Numbered from the stretch's first letter, positions 26,999 through 37,656 are shown. The stretch: 64,000 bases of DNA from Candidatus Thiodiazotropha sp. 'RUGA' (GCA_016842065.1 JAEPDS010000011.1:1-64000); one strand, 5' to 3'. Numbers and translations are program-made. The notes: generated by a model not told the origin, from the letters alone.

Positions 26999-28726
26999 TC
27001 AACCCAGGGCGTGGTAGGTACGAATGATCCGGCCTGGCCGTATTGGCAATGGTCCGGGCTGGGCCAGTGACTGAGCTGTCAGCGGAACGACCGACTCCGA
27101 CTGCAGATAGTGAAACAGTTGACCACCGTGGTTCTGTTCCACCACCAGCACCTTGGCGGCGCCGTCGATCAATTGAAGGATCTTATCCCGCTGCAACGGC
27201 GCCAGCAGACGCAGCGCAATCACTCTGACCTGATTGCCCGCCTGGTTGAGCTGATCCGCGGCCTCTTTGACAGCGCCGGTACTGGAGCCCCAGGTAATCA
27301 GACAGGTATCACCCTCGCCGGACACCTCAGCCCAATACTCTCCGTAATCAAACTGCTTGAGTTTCTGCAGCCGTTTGTTGAGCTGTTCACGATGGTCGCT
27401 GGCCATGCTGGAGGGGGTACCCCGGTCGTTATGCTCCAGTCCATCTGCGGTATACATGCCTTCGGGCGTTCCCGGCAGGCTCATCGGTGAGATGTTTTCC
27501 GCCACGATCTGATAGCGCCGATAGTCTTCACCCGGGTTGTCTGTGACTGACCTTTTCAGTGGCAGGTCAACCTCCTCTGAGGCTTCGATGATCGCCTGGG
27601 ACTGACCGAGCGATTGATCGGAGAGCACCAGCGATACCGTCTGCAAATGCTCGGCAAGTTGTACTGCCCATTGGGTGGTGAAGATGGCATCACGGATGGA
27701 AAGCGGTGCGAATACCAGGTGCGGCGCATCACCATGCAGACCGTAGACAGCGATATTCAGATCAGACTGTTCGGACTTGGTGGGGATACCGGTGGAGGGG
27801 CCGCCACGCATCACATTGACCACCGTCACCGGGGTTTCACTGACCAGCGCCAGACCCAACCCCTCCACCATCAGGCTGAGTCCCGGCCCTGATGTGGCGG
27901 TCAGGGAGGGCACCCCGCCAAACGAGGAGCCGATGATCATGTTGATCGAGGCAAGCTCATCCTCCGCCTGCAGCAGCGCTCCCCCGACCTGCTCCAGTCT
28001 TGGCGCCAGCCATTCGAGGATTTCACTCGCCGGGGTGATCGGATAAGCCGCAACGAATTTGATGCCGCCACGCAGCGCACCGAGGCCACAGGCCTGGTTG
28101 CCGGTGATGCTCCAACGGTTCTCCTGCTTACCCGGAGGTGGTTGCTTGATCTGTGGACGCCGGTCGTGATTGTAGCCCAGCTCAAGCGCCCTCAGTGCAC
28201 TCTCGATCACCTCAGGCGACTTGCTTTGCAGTACCTGGCGGACACTGTTTCCCATGGCGTCGAGAGGTAGCCCGCAGACCACCGCCGCGGCACCCAAGGC
28301 CACCATATTGATGCGTCCATCCGGTAGACCGGAGGCGAAGGTCTTGAAGGGTATTTCACGGATCTCAGCGCCATTGCTGCGCAACAGAGCCGGAACCTCG
28401 CCCGCTTTGGGATCGCAAAGTATCAGGCTTTTGTTCGACAGCGGGATCTCATCGGCGAAGCGTTCGATATTCAGCCAGTCGAGCGCCAGCAGAAGATCGT
28501 ACTCATCCCCCATACACTCCACCGGGGCGGTACTGAACCGGACCATCGCCGCCGATTCGCCACCACGGATCTGAGGACCAGCGGAACGGGTCATCAAGCC
28601 CTGATAACCGCAATGTGCAGCTGCCTCAAGCAGAATCCGGCCAGCGGTCACCGCACCACTGCCGCCTGAACCGGTTATCGCTACCGAGTAGGGTTTGCTC
28701 AGGGCAGAGGGTTGTTGATCATTCAT
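26999..28726 (-). CDS. korA: 2-oxoacid:acceptor oxidoreductase subunit alpha (fused gamma domain)
   Basis: Start MNDQQPSALSKPYSVAITGSGGSGAVTAGRILLEAA; QACGLGALRGGIKFVAAYPITPASEILEWLA; MRGGPSTGIPTKSEQSDLN. Confidence 0.93.
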   Translation of the reverse strand: MNDQQPSALSKPYSVAITGSGGSGAVTAGRILLEAAAHCGYQGLMTRSAGPQIRGGESAAMVRFSTAPVECMGDEYDLLLALDWLNIERFADEIPLSNKSLILCDPKAGEVPALLRSNGAEIREIPFKTFASGLPDGRINMVALGAAAVVCGLPLDAMGNSVRQVLQSKSPEVIESALRALELGYNHDRRPQIKQPPPGKQENRWSITGNQACGLGALRGGIKFVAAYPITPASEILEWLAPRLEQVGGALLQAEDELASINMIIGSSFGGVPSLTATSGPGLSLMVEGLGLALVSETPVTVVNVMRGGPSTGIPTKSEQSDLNIAVYGLHGDAPHLVFAPLSIRDAIFTTQWAVQLAEHLQTVSLVLSDQSLGQSQAIIEASEEVDLPLKRSVTDNPGEDYRRYQIVAENISPMSLPGTPEGMYTADGLEHNDRGTPSSMASDHREQLNKRLQKLKQFDYGEYWAEVSGEGDTCLITWGSSTGAVKEAADQLNQAGNQVRVIALRLLAPLQRDKILQLIDGAAKVLVVEQNHGGQLFHYLQSESVVPLTAQSLAQPGPLPIRPGRIIRTYHALG

Positions 28727-30110
28727 TAATGATGAGCACCTCGATTCTGCGATTGCTCTTGCGTCCAATCTCAGTCTCGTTGTTGGCCACCGGACGCGCC
28801 TCGCCATAGCCGATCGCGGTTAATCGGGTTCTCTCCACACCACCGACCTTTTCAAGAAATGAGGCCACCGTCTCTGCCCGCTGTTGTGAGAGTTTGCGGT
28901 TGGTCTCATCCCCGCCCACCGAATCGGTATGTCCGGAGACCACCACATCGGGACTGGGAAAGGATTTGATTGCCGTTACGATCTTATCCAGCAGTTCAAA
29001 ATTTTCAGCCTGGATATCGGTACCGCCGCTGGGGAAGTTGAAGGCTCTCATCTCCAACAGGATGTTGTGGCCCTGTCGATAGACGTTGGCCTCTTCGGCA
29101 CTGAACAGATCCTGAATCTTATCGAAGCGGGCCTGAGCTTCCTGGTTCTGACGCTCCACGGCGGCCAAGCGGGTCTGCAGATCGATGCGCGTGGCCAGTT
29201 CGGTTTTGCGCAACTCGGCATAGGTGGCCAGTTTGTCCTGCAGCACCTTCACCACTTCGTGATTGGGCAGATCAAACGGCAGCCGCTCATCGGTGGACTC
29301 GTTGATCTGCGCCAACTGTTTCTGATACCAAAGGAGCACATCCTCTGAAGTGTACTCCCGGTTGTCGAACTCTTTGATCAGTTCGGTTAACTCGATACTT
29401 CTTCGCGCCTGCTTACTCGCTTCCAGCGCATGGTTCTTCGCCTTGGTTCGCTGGGTTCGGTTGGTCTCCAGCACCGCGATTGCCAACGCCAGTTCCTCGC
29501 GCGCCAGCTTCAGGGTCTTCGGCGCATACTCATCCGCTTCACTTTTGATTGCCTGGGAGATGTCGTAGCGGGCATTCTCGGTGGCATCCTGCTTCAGCGC
29601 CTCCAGTTCAACCTCTGAGTAGCCCTCCAACATCTCGGGACGCCACTTCTTCGCTGCCTCAAGGTCACCCTGCTCCACCTGTTCAGCCGCCTGACGCAAC
29701 TTCTTGTCGAGGGCTTTGAACTGATCCGCCATCATCGTGTCGGCTTCCGCCGCAATCGCCAAGCGCCGGGCTTCCAGCACCTCGCGCATCAACGACTTGG
29801 TGGTAATCGCATCGGCTTCCGCTTTGTCGAGAATCACCCGCCCTTCTCGCATCGTCTCTGCGACCGCTTCGTCTTTCTTGGATCGTCCCAGGGAGATGGC
29901 TTGATTGAGTTTGTTCTCTGCCTTGCGGAACCCTTCTGGCGCCAGATTGAAGAGTCCGTTCGACTCATCCTCAGCCAGCCGCTTCCTGAAACTTGCGATC
30001 TCACCATAGGTTTCAAATACATCACTCTGGGAGAGGGTTGGGGCCGTGGTACAACCGACAAACAACACTCCCAAAACAATGAGATAAGCACATCTTTTTA
30101 GAAGCGTCAT
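28719..30110 (-). CDS. OmpA-family C-terminal domain lipoprotein
   Basis: Lipobox VGCTTAP; C-terminal VVVSGHTDSVGGDETNRKLSQQRAETVASFLEKVGGVERTRLTAIGYGEARPVANNETEIGRKSNRRIEV. Confidence 0.92.
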   Translation of the reverse strand: MTLLKRCAYLIVLGVLFVGCTTAPTLSQSDVFETYGEIASFRKRLAEDESNGLFNLAPEGFRKAENKLNQAISLGRSKKDEAVAETMREGRVILDKAEADAITTKSLMREVLEARRLAIAAEADTMMADQFKALDKKLRQAAEQVEQGDLEAAKKWRPEMLEGYSEVELEALKQDATENARYDISQAIKSEADEYAPKTLKLAREELALAIAVLETNRTQRTKAKNHALEASKQARRSIELTELIKEFDNREYTSEDVLLWYQKQLAQINESTDERLPFDLPNHEVVKVLQDKLATYAELRKTELATRIDLQTRLAAVERQNQEAQARFDKIQDLFSAEEANVYRQGHNILLEMRAFNFPSGGTDIQAENFELLDKIVTAIKSFPSPDVVVSGHTDSVGGDETNRKLSQQRAETVASFLEKVGGVERTRLTAIGYGEARPVANNETEIGRKSNRRIEVLIINE

Positions 30111-30267
30111 AGCTTACATCTCCGGGGCGTTCCAAGCATCAGAGGGACATTCAGATCGACTCTCTGCCCACTCATTAACCCGGCGATTTAAAGGGATAAA
30201 CTGAGTCACCGGGTCAATCTACTGTTATCCCCTCATCATATCATTGCCTTTGCCAGGCTGCGATGCC

Positions 30268-30529
30268 AGTGTACTGTCTCATACTCATGCGTGATATCAG
30301 CGTGACGCCAGGCCATTGGCCGCTAGGCGTGTGTCGCAGGCAATGGTGCCTTGTCAAGACGCACAACAACGCGGACGATGGCCTGGCGTCTCGCCCGAAG
30401 GGAGGCTTGCCCTGCCCCCAATCTTACGTTGCGACGCTCGACAAGGGCCTGCCATTGCCTGCGCGTCGCGCCTTGACTTGGGGACAAGGCAAACCTCTGA
30501 TATCACGCATGAGTATGAGACAGTACACT
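30268..30529. repeat. 262-bp element bounded by a 33-bp perfect inverted repeat (MITE-like)
   Basis: AGTGTACTGTCTCATACTCATGCGTGATATCAG at 30268..30300 and its exact reverse complement at 30497..30529; nested CAGGCAATGG (30337) / CCATTGCCTG (30452). Confidence 0.9.
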
Positions 30530-30544
30530 AGAGCAAATTCGACC

Positions 30545-31072
30545 TTAAAGAACGTTATCCAGCAGCCAGAGACGCAGCCGCAGAGTCAACTCCGGTGTAT
30601 AGCCCACGGATACGAATCGCACCTGGCGGTTTTCATCGATGATATAGCTGGTTGGCAGGCCCCGGACACGCCAGGCGGAAGAGAGTTTGCCCTGAGGATC
30701 GTTGATGGTGGTAAAGCCAAGATCATTGGCTGCAAGATAGTCACTGACTTCTGCCGCCTGTCCCGACTGCATGGCCACGGTGATCACCTTGTGGTCTTCC
30801 GCCAACTGCTCGATTGCCGGCGCTTCCAGCTTGCACACCGGGCACCAGGTCGCCCAGAAATGGACCACCACCGGTTCATCTCCGAGGCTTTCCAGATCGA
30901 CAGGAAGCCCTTCCAGGCTGTTTGCAGAGAGGGGTGGCGCCACACCCGCCACGAGATCCCGGGTCTGCCAAAGATGGATCAGAAACAGTACCAGCAGGAG
31001 GCCAGCCAACTGGATTCCCCAGCTGAGCAGGCGACGAGGCAGAGGCGGTTTTGCAGAGCTCTCCTGTTTCAT
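30545..31072 (-). CDS. membrane-anchored thioredoxin-like (TlpA/ScsD-type) protein
   Basis: N-terminal TM; VVHFWATWCPVCKLEAPAI; RGLPTSYIID. Confidence 0.88.
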   Translation of the reverse strand: MKQESSAKPPLPRRLLSWGIQLAGLLLVLFLIHLWQTRDLVAGVAPPLSANSLEGLPVDLESLGDEPVVVHFWATWCPVCKLEAPAIEQLAEDHKVITVAMQSGQAAEVSDYLAANDLGFTTINDPQGKLSSAWRVRGLPTSYIIDENRQVRFVSVGYTPELTLRLRLWLLDNVL

Positions 31073-31119
31073 TGAACGATTCCGCTGTCAGCTTTTCCTT
31101 ATGTTTCCTGTTTGGGGAG

Positions 31120-31320
31120 TTACTCCCGCTCCTCGATCCAGGCCGCCTGGATCGCTTCGAGTATCTTCTCACCGGAGTGGTGAGGGTCATCATCGAACTC
31201 ATCCAGTTTGACCACCCAATCCCGCAGGTCGACAAAGTTGACCGTACGTGGGTCCACGTCCGGATAGGTTTCGTCGAGTTCAATCGCAATGTTGAGACTA
31301 TCCACCCATTTCAAACCCAT
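31120..31320 (-). CDS. iscX: Fe-S assembly protein IscX
   Basis: MGLKWVDSLNIAIELDETYPDVDPRTVNFVDLRDWVV. Confidence 0.95.
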   Translation of the reverse strand: MGLKWVDSLNIAIELDETYPDVDPRTVNFVDLRDWVVKLDEFDDDPHHSGEKILEAIQAAWIEERE

Positions 31321-31333
31321 GACAATCTCCCAA

Positions 31334-31672
31334 TCAGTGGTGTTCTGAAACCATGTTGATGGTGTATTTCGGTATCTCGATCACCAGGTCTTCATCACCG
31401 ACCGTGGCCTGGCAACTGAGTCTCGATTCCGGTTCAAGCCCCCAGGCCTTGTCCAGCATATCCTCTTCCACCTCTTCCGCCTCCTGCAAAGAGTCGAAAC
31501 CTTCGCGCACGATCACGTGGCAGGTGGTACAGGCACAGGACTTTTCACAGGCATGTTCGATCTCGATACCGTGTTTCAGTGCGGCATCGCAGATGGTCGT
31601 TCCCGGTTCCACGTCGATCGCCGCCCCTTCGGGGCAGATCTCTTCGTGAGGTAGAAAGATGACTTGAGGCAT
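31334..31672 (-). CDS. fdx: ISC system 2Fe-2S ferredoxin
   Basis: MPQVIFLPHEEICPEGAAIDVEPGTTICDAALKHGIEIEHACEKSCACTTCHVIVREGFDSL. Confidence 0.96.
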   Translation of the reverse strand: MPQVIFLPHEEICPEGAAIDVEPGTTICDAALKHGIEIEHACEKSCACTTCHVIVREGFDSLQEAEEVEEDMLDKAWGLEPESRLSCQATVGDEDLVIEIPKYTINMVSEHH

Positions 31673-31706
31673 ACGGCTTCCTTTAAGCTGCGGAAACTAG
31701 GTTTAA

Positions 31707-33581
31707 CTATTGATCGAACTCGTCAACACTGTGGCCTGACATGGCTTGCTGAATACTCTGATTCATGCGTCTCTCCACGTAGAAGCCACAGCTTTTCTCG
31801 AGTTCGGCTATCTGATTCTTGATCTGCTCCTGATCGCCATCCTTGCTCACAGTACGCAGGGTTTCGAGGGCAGCATCCACCTGCTGACGTTCGGTCGCGT
31901 CCAGCAACCTCTCCCCATCCTCAACCAGTGCGGCCTGCAGTGCTTCGATCACCCGTTCCGCTTCGACCTGCTGCTCTCTCAGGCTGCGCGCCTGTTTGTC
32001 TTCATCCGCGTGGGCAATCGAGTCACGCAGCATGGTTTCGATCTCCTGATCGGTCAGACCGTAGGAGGGCTTGACCTCGATATTCGCCTGCACGCCACTG
32101 CTCAGCTCGATCGCACTGACACTCAACAGGCCATCGGCGTCGACTGCAAAGGTTACTCGGATGCGCGCCGCGCCGGCAACCATCGGTGGTATACCGCGCA
32201 GTTCAAATCGGGCCAGCGAGCGACAGTCCGCAACCAGCTCCCGCTCTCCCTGTACGACATGAATCGCCATCGCCGACTGGCCATCCTTGAAGGTGGTGAA
32301 TTCCTGGGCCCGGGCTACCGGTATTGTCGTATTTCGGCTGATCAGTTTCTCACTCAGACCGCCCATGGTTTCGATACCGAGGGAGAGTGGGATAACGTCC
32401 AGCAGCAGCATCTCATCGCCGGGTTTGTTGCCCACCAGGATATCCGCCTGGATTGCGGCACCGACTGCCACCACCCGATCCGGATCGATGTCCACCAAAG
32501 GTTGGGTATTGAACAGCTCGCCGACTTTCTCCCTGACCCGGGGTACGCGGGTGGAGCCACCCACCATGACCACTTCCTGAACCTCGTCGACACCCACTCC
32601 GGCATCTCGCAGGGTGCGTCGGCAGGCCATCAGGCTCTTTGTCACCAGAGGATCGACCAGGGTGTTGAACTGTTCCCGGCTCAAACTACCCTGCCAGCTC
32701 TCACCGGTTCCGATGGGGACTTCGATCTCTGTCTGCTCTGTCTGAGTAAGGGCCTCTTTGGCTGTGCAGGCGGCATGCATCAGACGCTTCGCCATCCCCT
32801 GACTGACATTCTCATCGAGACCGGCCTGCTGCATGATCCATTCAGCCACACAGCGATCGAAATCATCACCACCGAGTGCCGAATCGCCACCGGTGGCCAT
32901 AACCTCGAAGACCCCTTTATTGAGCCTGAGTATGGAGATATCGAAGGTGCCACCACCCAGGTCATAGATCGCATGCACCCCTTCAGCCCCTTTATCGAGA
33001 CCGTAGGCGACGGCAGCGGCAGTTGGCTCATTCAGCAATCTCAGGACATGCAATCCCGCCAGTTTGGCCGCATCCTTGGTTGCCTGACGCTGCGCCTCAT
33101 CGAAATAGGCGGGTACGGTGATCACCACCCCTTCCAGCGGACCGCCCAGGGTTCCTTCGGCCCGTTCCGAAAGTTGCTTGAGCACTTCGGCTGAGACCTC
33201 CACCGGTGAGATATCCCCGGCTTCCGTTTTGATTCTGGGTACGCTGCTCTGCTGATCGACAAAGTGGTAGGGCAACTGACTGCCCAGGGTCTTGATATCG
33301 TCCACACCACGACCGATCAGCCGCTTTGCCGAGGAGATGGTATTCAGTGGATCATCCACTTCCGACTGTTTGGCTTGGTGGCCGACCTGTATGCCGGATT
33401 GCTGGTAGCGCACCACGGAAGGTAACAGGTGACGCCCCTGCTGGTCCGGCAGTGTCTCGGCCTTACCGCTGCGAACTGTGGCAACCAGTGAGTTGGTGGT
33501 GCCGAGATCGATACCCGCAGAGAGTCGGTGCTGATGGGGAGCCTGGGCCTGACCGGGTTCAGCAATCTGAAGAAGTGCCAT
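31707..33581 (-). CDS. hscA: Fe-S assembly Hsp70 chaperone HscA
   Basis: [23 protein letters not shown]; isc context. Confidence 0.96.
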   Translation of the reverse strand: MALLQIAEPGQAQAPHQHRLSAGIDLGTTNSLVATVRSGKAETLPDQQGRHLLPSVVRYQQSGIQVGHQAKQSEVDDPLNTISSAKRLIGRGVDDIKTLGSQLPYHFVDQQSSVPRIKTEAGDISPVEVSAEVLKQLSERAEGTLGGPLEGVVITVPAYFDEAQRQATKDAAKLAGLHVLRLLNEPTAAAVAYGLDKGAEGVHAIYDLGGGTFDISILRLNKGVFEVMATGGDSALGGDDFDRCVAEWIMQQAGLDENVSQGMAKRLMHAACTAKEALTQTEQTEIEVPIGTGESWQGSLSREQFNTLVDPLVTKSLMACRRTLRDAGVGVDEVQEVVMVGGSTRVPRVREKVGELFNTQPLVDIDPDRVVAVGAAIQADILVGNKPGDEMLLLDVIPLSLGIETMGGLSEKLISRNTTIPVARAQEFTTFKDGQSAMAIHVVQGERELVADCRSLARFELRGIPPMVAGAARIRVTFAVDADGLLSVSAIELSSGVQANIEVKPSYGLTDQEIETMLRDSIAHADEDKQARSLREQQVEAERVIEALQAALVEDGERLLDATERQQVDAALETLRTVSKDGDQEQIKNQIAELEKSCGFYVERRMNQSIQQAMSGHSVDEFDQ

Positions 33582-33595
33582 CTATCTCATTCCAC

Positions 33596-34144
33596 TCAAT
33601 TCAAACGATCTTCAAGTTCCGCCTCCACACGCTCCGTCTCCGCACGGAGCTTCTGTAGAAAGCGCATTTTCCGCAAAATCTCTCGAGCCTCTTGCAACTG
33701 CTCATCATTCGGGGTTTCAAACTGCATCGCGATCTGTGCCACCAGGTCAGTAATCTGTTTGTTGATCCTGCCACTCAGATCGAGCAGAGTCTCATAGGGC
33801 CCAGCCTGTTCCCGCAGGCTCTCCAGCTCTTCCCGCAACTCCATCTGCTGCATCAGAAAGGCCATGTCCTGGGTCGACTCGTTTTGCACATCCATCTCAA
33901 CCCCATGCAGGGAGAGCAGATAGGCGGCCCGGGCTACCGGATCCTTGAGGGTTTCAAACGCCTCGTTGATCAGTGATGCGCCCTGCACGGAGAGACGTCG
34001 CTCCTGTTCAGTACCGTTCGCATAGCGGTCCGGATGGACCACCCGTTGCAGATCGCGATAGCGATCCGCCAGGGAGGAGGCATCCACAATATAGCCCACA
34101 GGCAGGCCGAAAAGATCAAAGTAGTTTTTCGAAAAATCCAGCAT
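33596..34144 (-). CDS. hscB: Fe-S assembly co-chaperone HscB
   Basis: MLDFSKNYFDLFGLPVGYIVDASSLADRYRDLQRVVHPDRYANG (J-domain HPD). Confidence 0.95.
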   Translation of the reverse strand: MLDFSKNYFDLFGLPVGYIVDASSLADRYRDLQRVVHPDRYANGTEQERRLSVQGASLINEAFETLKDPVARAAYLLSLHGVEMDVQNESTQDMAFLMQQMELREELESLREQAGPYETLLDLSGRINKQITDLVAQIAMQFETPNDEQLQEAREILRKMRFLQKLRAETERVEAELEDRLN

Positions 34145-34148
34145 ATCG

Positions 34149-34176
34149 AAAAAAACGGCCGCCCTGAGGCAGCCGT
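34149..34176 (-). terminator. intrinsic-terminator-like hairpin between iscA and hscB
   Basis: Minus strand ACGGCTGCC-TCAG-GGCGGCCGT followed by seven T; 9-bp stem with one G-U pair. Confidence 0.75.
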
Positions 34177-34200
34177 CCCTTATTCTTTGTTAATGATGTT

Positions 34201-34524
34201 CTAAACCGTGAAACTTTCACCGCAACCACATTCGCCATTGGCGTTAGGATTGTTGAACTTGAAGCCTTCGTTCAACCCCTCCCGGGCATAATCCACCTCG
34301 GTGCCATCCAGATAGACCAGGCTTTTCTCATCGATGATGACCTTCACGCCCCGGTCTTCGAACACCTGGTCATCATCCTGAACTTCATCGACAAACTCCA
34401 TTTCGTAAGCCATGCCGGAGCAACCTGAGGTGCGAACACCCAGACGTATACCAATTCCCTTCCCCCGATTGGCGAGGAAGTTCTGAACACGCTGTGCGGC
34501 GGCTTCTGTGATCGTGATACCCAT
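34201..34524 (-). CDS. iscA: Fe-S assembly A-type carrier IscA
   Basis: [40 protein letters not shown]...CGCGESFTV. Confidence 0.95.
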   Translation of the reverse strand: MGITITEAAAQRVQNFLANRGKGIGIRLGVRTSGCSGMAYEMEFVDEVQDDDQVFEDRGVKVIIDEKSLVYLDGTEVDYAREGLNEGFKFNNPNANGECGCGESFTV

Positions 34525-34564
34525 GTCTCTAACTCTATCAGATCGGCAGGCAACAGTGCCGAAA

Positions 34565-34948
34565 TTATTTCTCGTTTTTGTCCGAATAGTCCTTGATCGC
34601 CGCCTTGATGGCGTCTTCCGCCAACACCGAGCAGTGAACCTTGACCGGCGGCAGAGCCAGCTCTTCGGCGATTTCCGAATTCTTGATCTCCTGTGCCTGC
34701 TCCAGGGTTTTGCCTTTGACCCACTCGGTCAGCAGACTGCTGGATGCGATCGCAGAGCCGCAGCCATAGGTTTTGAAGCGGGCATCTTCGATCACACCAT
34801 CGTCATTCACCTTGATCTGCAGGCGCATCACATCGCCACAGGCGGGCGCACCGACCATACCGGTACCGACTTGAGTGTCTTCTTTATCGAAGGCACCCAC
34901 ATTGCGTGGATTTTCATAATGATCCAGGACCTTGTCACTGTATGCCAT
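34565..34948 (-). CDS. iscU: Fe-S scaffold IscU
   Basis: [47 protein letters not shown]. Confidence 0.97.
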   Translation of the reverse strand: MAYSDKVLDHYENPRNVGAFDKEDTQVGTGMVGAPACGDVMRLQIKVNDDGVIEDARFKTYGCGSAIASSSLLTEWVKGKTLEQAQEIKNSEIAEELALPPVKVHCSVLAEDAIKAAIKDYSDKNEK

Positions 34949-34971
34949 AATCTAACCTCGGAATGACGCGC

Positions 34972-36186
34972 TTAGTGCGCAGCCCATTGAATTGATTTCA
35001 GGTCGATGCCGTCCTTGAACATCTCCCATAAGGGCGACAGCTCCCGCAGTCGCTCCACTTCGCTACGGATCTTGTTGATCGCGTAGTCCACCTCTTCCAC
35101 GGTGGAGAAACGCCCCAGGGTAAAGCGGATCGAGCTGTGTGCCAGCTCATCCTCACGCCCCAGTGCGCGCAGTACATAACTCGGCTCCAGACTGGCTGAA
35201 GTGCAGGCGGAGCCTGAAGAGACCGCCAGATCCTTGAGCGCCATGATCAGGGATTCCCCCTCGACAAAGGCAAAGCTGACGTTCAGGTTACCGGCCACAC
35301 GATGATTCTCGTCACCATTCAGGTAGACCTCTTCCATATCCTTGATGCCGTCCCAAAGGCGTTGCCGCAGGCCTAGAATTTTTTCATTCTCCGCCGCCAT
35401 CTCCTGCTGGGCCAGACGGAAAGCCTCACCCATGCCGACGATCTGATGGGTTGCCAGGGTACCGGAACGCATCCCCCGCTCATGGCCACCGCCATGGGTC
35501 TGGGCCTCCAGACGGACTCTCGGTTTGCGCTGCACATAGAGTGCGCCGATGCCTTTCGGTCCGTAAATTTTGTGCGCCGAGAAGGACATCAGATCGACCT
35601 TCAGATTCTGCAGATCGATCGGCACCTTACCGGCACTCTGTGCGGCATCCACATGCAGCAGGATCTTGCGTTCACGGGTCATCTCGCCAATCGCTTCGAT
35701 GTTCTGGATCACACCGATCTCGTTGTTGACGTGCATGATGGAGACCAGAATGGTGTCGTCACGCAGAGCTGATTCAAGCTTCTGCAGATCGATCAGGCCA
35801 GTCGGCTCGGGATCCATATAGGTAATCTCATAACCCTGACGCTCAAGCTGGCGGCAGGTATCGAGTACCGCTTTGTGTTCGGTCTTGCAGGTGATGATGT
35901 GGCGGCCCTTCTTGACGTAGAACTCCGCAACACCTTTGATGGCCAGGTTGTTGGACTCAGTCGCGCCGGAGGTCCATACGATCTCCTTTGGATCGGCATT
36001 CACCAGATCCGCCACTTGTCGCCGGGCTTTGCCAACCGCCTCGTCTGCCGCCCAGCCAAAGGCGTGGGAGCGGGAGGCCGGATTGCCGAAATCACCATCC
36101 GGTGTCAGATAGCTGCACATCAATTCCGCAACACGGGGATCAACCGGTGTCGTTGCCGAATAGTCCATGTAAATGGGTAACTTCAT
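34972..36186 (-). CDS. iscS: cysteine desulfurase IscS
   Basis: [44 protein letters not shown]. Confidence 0.97.
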   Translation of the reverse strand: MKLPIYMDYSATTPVDPRVAELMCSYLTPDGDFGNPASRSHAFGWAADEAVGKARRQVADLVNADPKEIVWTSGATESNNLAIKGVAEFYVKKGRHIITCKTEHKAVLDTCRQLERQGYEITYMDPEPTGLIDLQKLESALRDDTILVSIMHVNNEIGVIQNIEAIGEMTRERKILLHVDAAQSAGKVPIDLQNLKVDLMSFSAHKIYGPKGIGALYVQRKPRVRLEAQTHGGGHERGMRSGTLATHQIVGMGEAFRLAQQEMAAENEKILGLRQRLWDGIKDMEEVYLNGDENHRVAGNLNVSFAFVEGESLIMALKDLAVSSGSACTSASLEPSYVLRALGREDELAHSSIRFTLGRFSTVEEVDYAINKIRSEVERLRELSPLWEMFKDGIDLKSIQWAAH

Positions 36187-36210
36187 CTCAAACTCCGACT
36201 CTAGAACTGA

Positions 36211-36714
36211 TCAGGCCCCGGCAGGGCCACTGGACATATCCGTCATTGAAACATCCATGCCCGGAGTCGTCTCCTGCTCCGGTTGTCCCTGTCGCTGAGC
36301 AACTTCACGAACCGCCTGACGGTCCATTAAATCCTGAAGGCTTATTTTGTTGAGATAGCCGTAGATCTGATTACTTAAATCCGACCACAGATCGTGGGTC
36401 AGACAACGTTCATTGTTCTGGCAGTTGTGGGCGCCGTTACAGCGAGTGGTGTCGATATTCTCATCCACCGCAGAGATGACTTCACCAACGAAGATCTCAT
36501 TTGCGTTGCGTCCCAGACTGTATCCGCCACCGGGCCCGCGCACACTGGCAACCAGGGATTTTTTGCGCAAGCGTGAGAACAGCTGCTCAAGATATGAGAG
36601 CGAGATACCCTGCCGTTGAGCGATATCCGCCAAGGTGATTGGACCCTCTCCATAATGGAGTGAAAGATCCAACATTGCAGTCACCGCATAACGGCCTTTT
36701 GTGGTCAGCTTCAC
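36211..36714 (-). CDS. iscR: Rrf2-family Fe-S regulator IscR
   Basis: [21 protein letters not shown]...[32 protein letters not shown]. Confidence 0.97.
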   Translation of the reverse strand: MKLTTKGRYAVTAMLDLSLHYGEGPITLADIAQRQGISLSYLEQLFSRLRKKSLVASVRGPGGGYSLGRNANEIFVGEVISAVDENIDTTRCNGAHNCQNNERCLTHDLWSDLSNQIYGYLNKISLQDLMDRQAVREVAQRQGQPEQETTPGMDVSMTDMSSGPAGA

Positions 36715-36745
36715 TTCGTCAGCTCCATGAATATTTCCAAACGCT

Positions 36746-36776
36746 AATATACATTCCCAACCAAATTAGTCAAGAT
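36746..36776 (-). promoter_or_regulatory. putative iscR promoter overlapping an IscR type 1-like site
   Basis: Minus strand TTGACT (-35) about 16 nt from TATATT (-10); TTGACTAATTTGGTTGGG partly matches the YYGACTRWWWYAGTCRRS type of motif. Confidence 0.5.
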
Positions 36777-36789
36777 TATCCCACCCTGA

Positions 36790-37656
36790 TCATTCGGTGG
36801 TTTTCTCGCTCTCTGTGGATACCTCATCCAGCTTTTTAAGCTCATCCGCTGTGGAGATGATCTCGCAGGAATCCAGATCCGGCAGTCGGGTGCCATCCTC
36901 ATCGATGCCGAGCTTTTTCATCGCCTCGCACATCGACTGCATCTTGTTGTCCATGACGTGGATATGGTCCAGCATGCAGTTGATGGCATGCGCCACTGGA
37001 TCGGTGGCATCCTTGGTTGCGCCATAGGCATCGAAACCGATCTTTTTGGCGATCTCTTCCCGGTGGCCGTTAGCCTCAGGTTTACTCGGCGTAATCAACT
37101 TGCCGGGGACACCCACAACCGTGGCCCCTTCCGGAACATCTTTCACCACCACCGCATTGGAACCGATCCTGGCCCCTTCACCGACCTCGATGGGGCCGAG
37201 TACCTTGGCACCGGCACCTACCACCACATCATTGTGCAGTGTCGGGTGTCGTTTGCCCTTCTCCCAACTGGTGCCACCGAGGGTCACGCCATGGTAGAGG
37301 GTACAATCGTCGCCGATCACCGCTGTCTCACCAATCACCACACCCATGCCGTGATCGATAAAAAACCGTCTGCCGATCACCGCTCCCGGATGGATCTCAA
37401 TTCCGGTCAGCAGTCTGGCAAGATTGGAGATGATCCGCGCCAGCCACTTCAGCCCCAGATTCCATAGCCCGTGGGAGAGACGATGAAATATCACCGCATG
37501 CACTCCCGGGTAGGTGGTGACCACCTCAAAGGCATTACGGGCGGCAGGATCACGCTCGAAAACACTCTGGATATCCTCTTTCCAGCGTGAGACTTTACGT
37601 TCTCCTGATTCTTCCAACTGCTTACCTACATCTGATTGTGTTAACGGTGAGGCCAC
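36790..37656 (-). CDS. cysE: serine O-acetyltransferase
   Basis: [53 protein letters not shown] hexapeptide repeats; 288 aa with iscR adjacency. Confidence 0.93.
   Translation of the reverse strand: MASPLTQSDVGKQLEESGERKVSRWKEDIQSVFERDPAARNAFEVVTTYPGVHAVIFHRLSHGLWNLGLKWLARIISNLARLLTGIEIHPGAVIGRRFFIDHGMGVVIGETAVIGDDCTLYHGVTLGGTSWEKGKRHPTLHNDVVVGAGAKVLGPIEVGEGARIGSNAVVVKDVPEGATVVGVPGKLITPSKPEANGHREEIAKKIGFDAYGATKDATDPVAHAINCMLDHIHVMDNKMQSMCEAMKKLGIDEDGTRLPDLDSCEIISTADELKKLDEVSTESEKTTE

Noticed and set aside
30263-31075. 270-aa plus-strand ORF
   Set aside because: Runs through the 262-bp inverted-repeat element and then antisense to the thioredoxin gene; an artefact of open frame.
31746-33194. 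482-aa plus-strand ORF
   Set aside because: Lies wholly antisense to hscA; long shadow ORF in GC-rich coding sequence with no recognisable domain.
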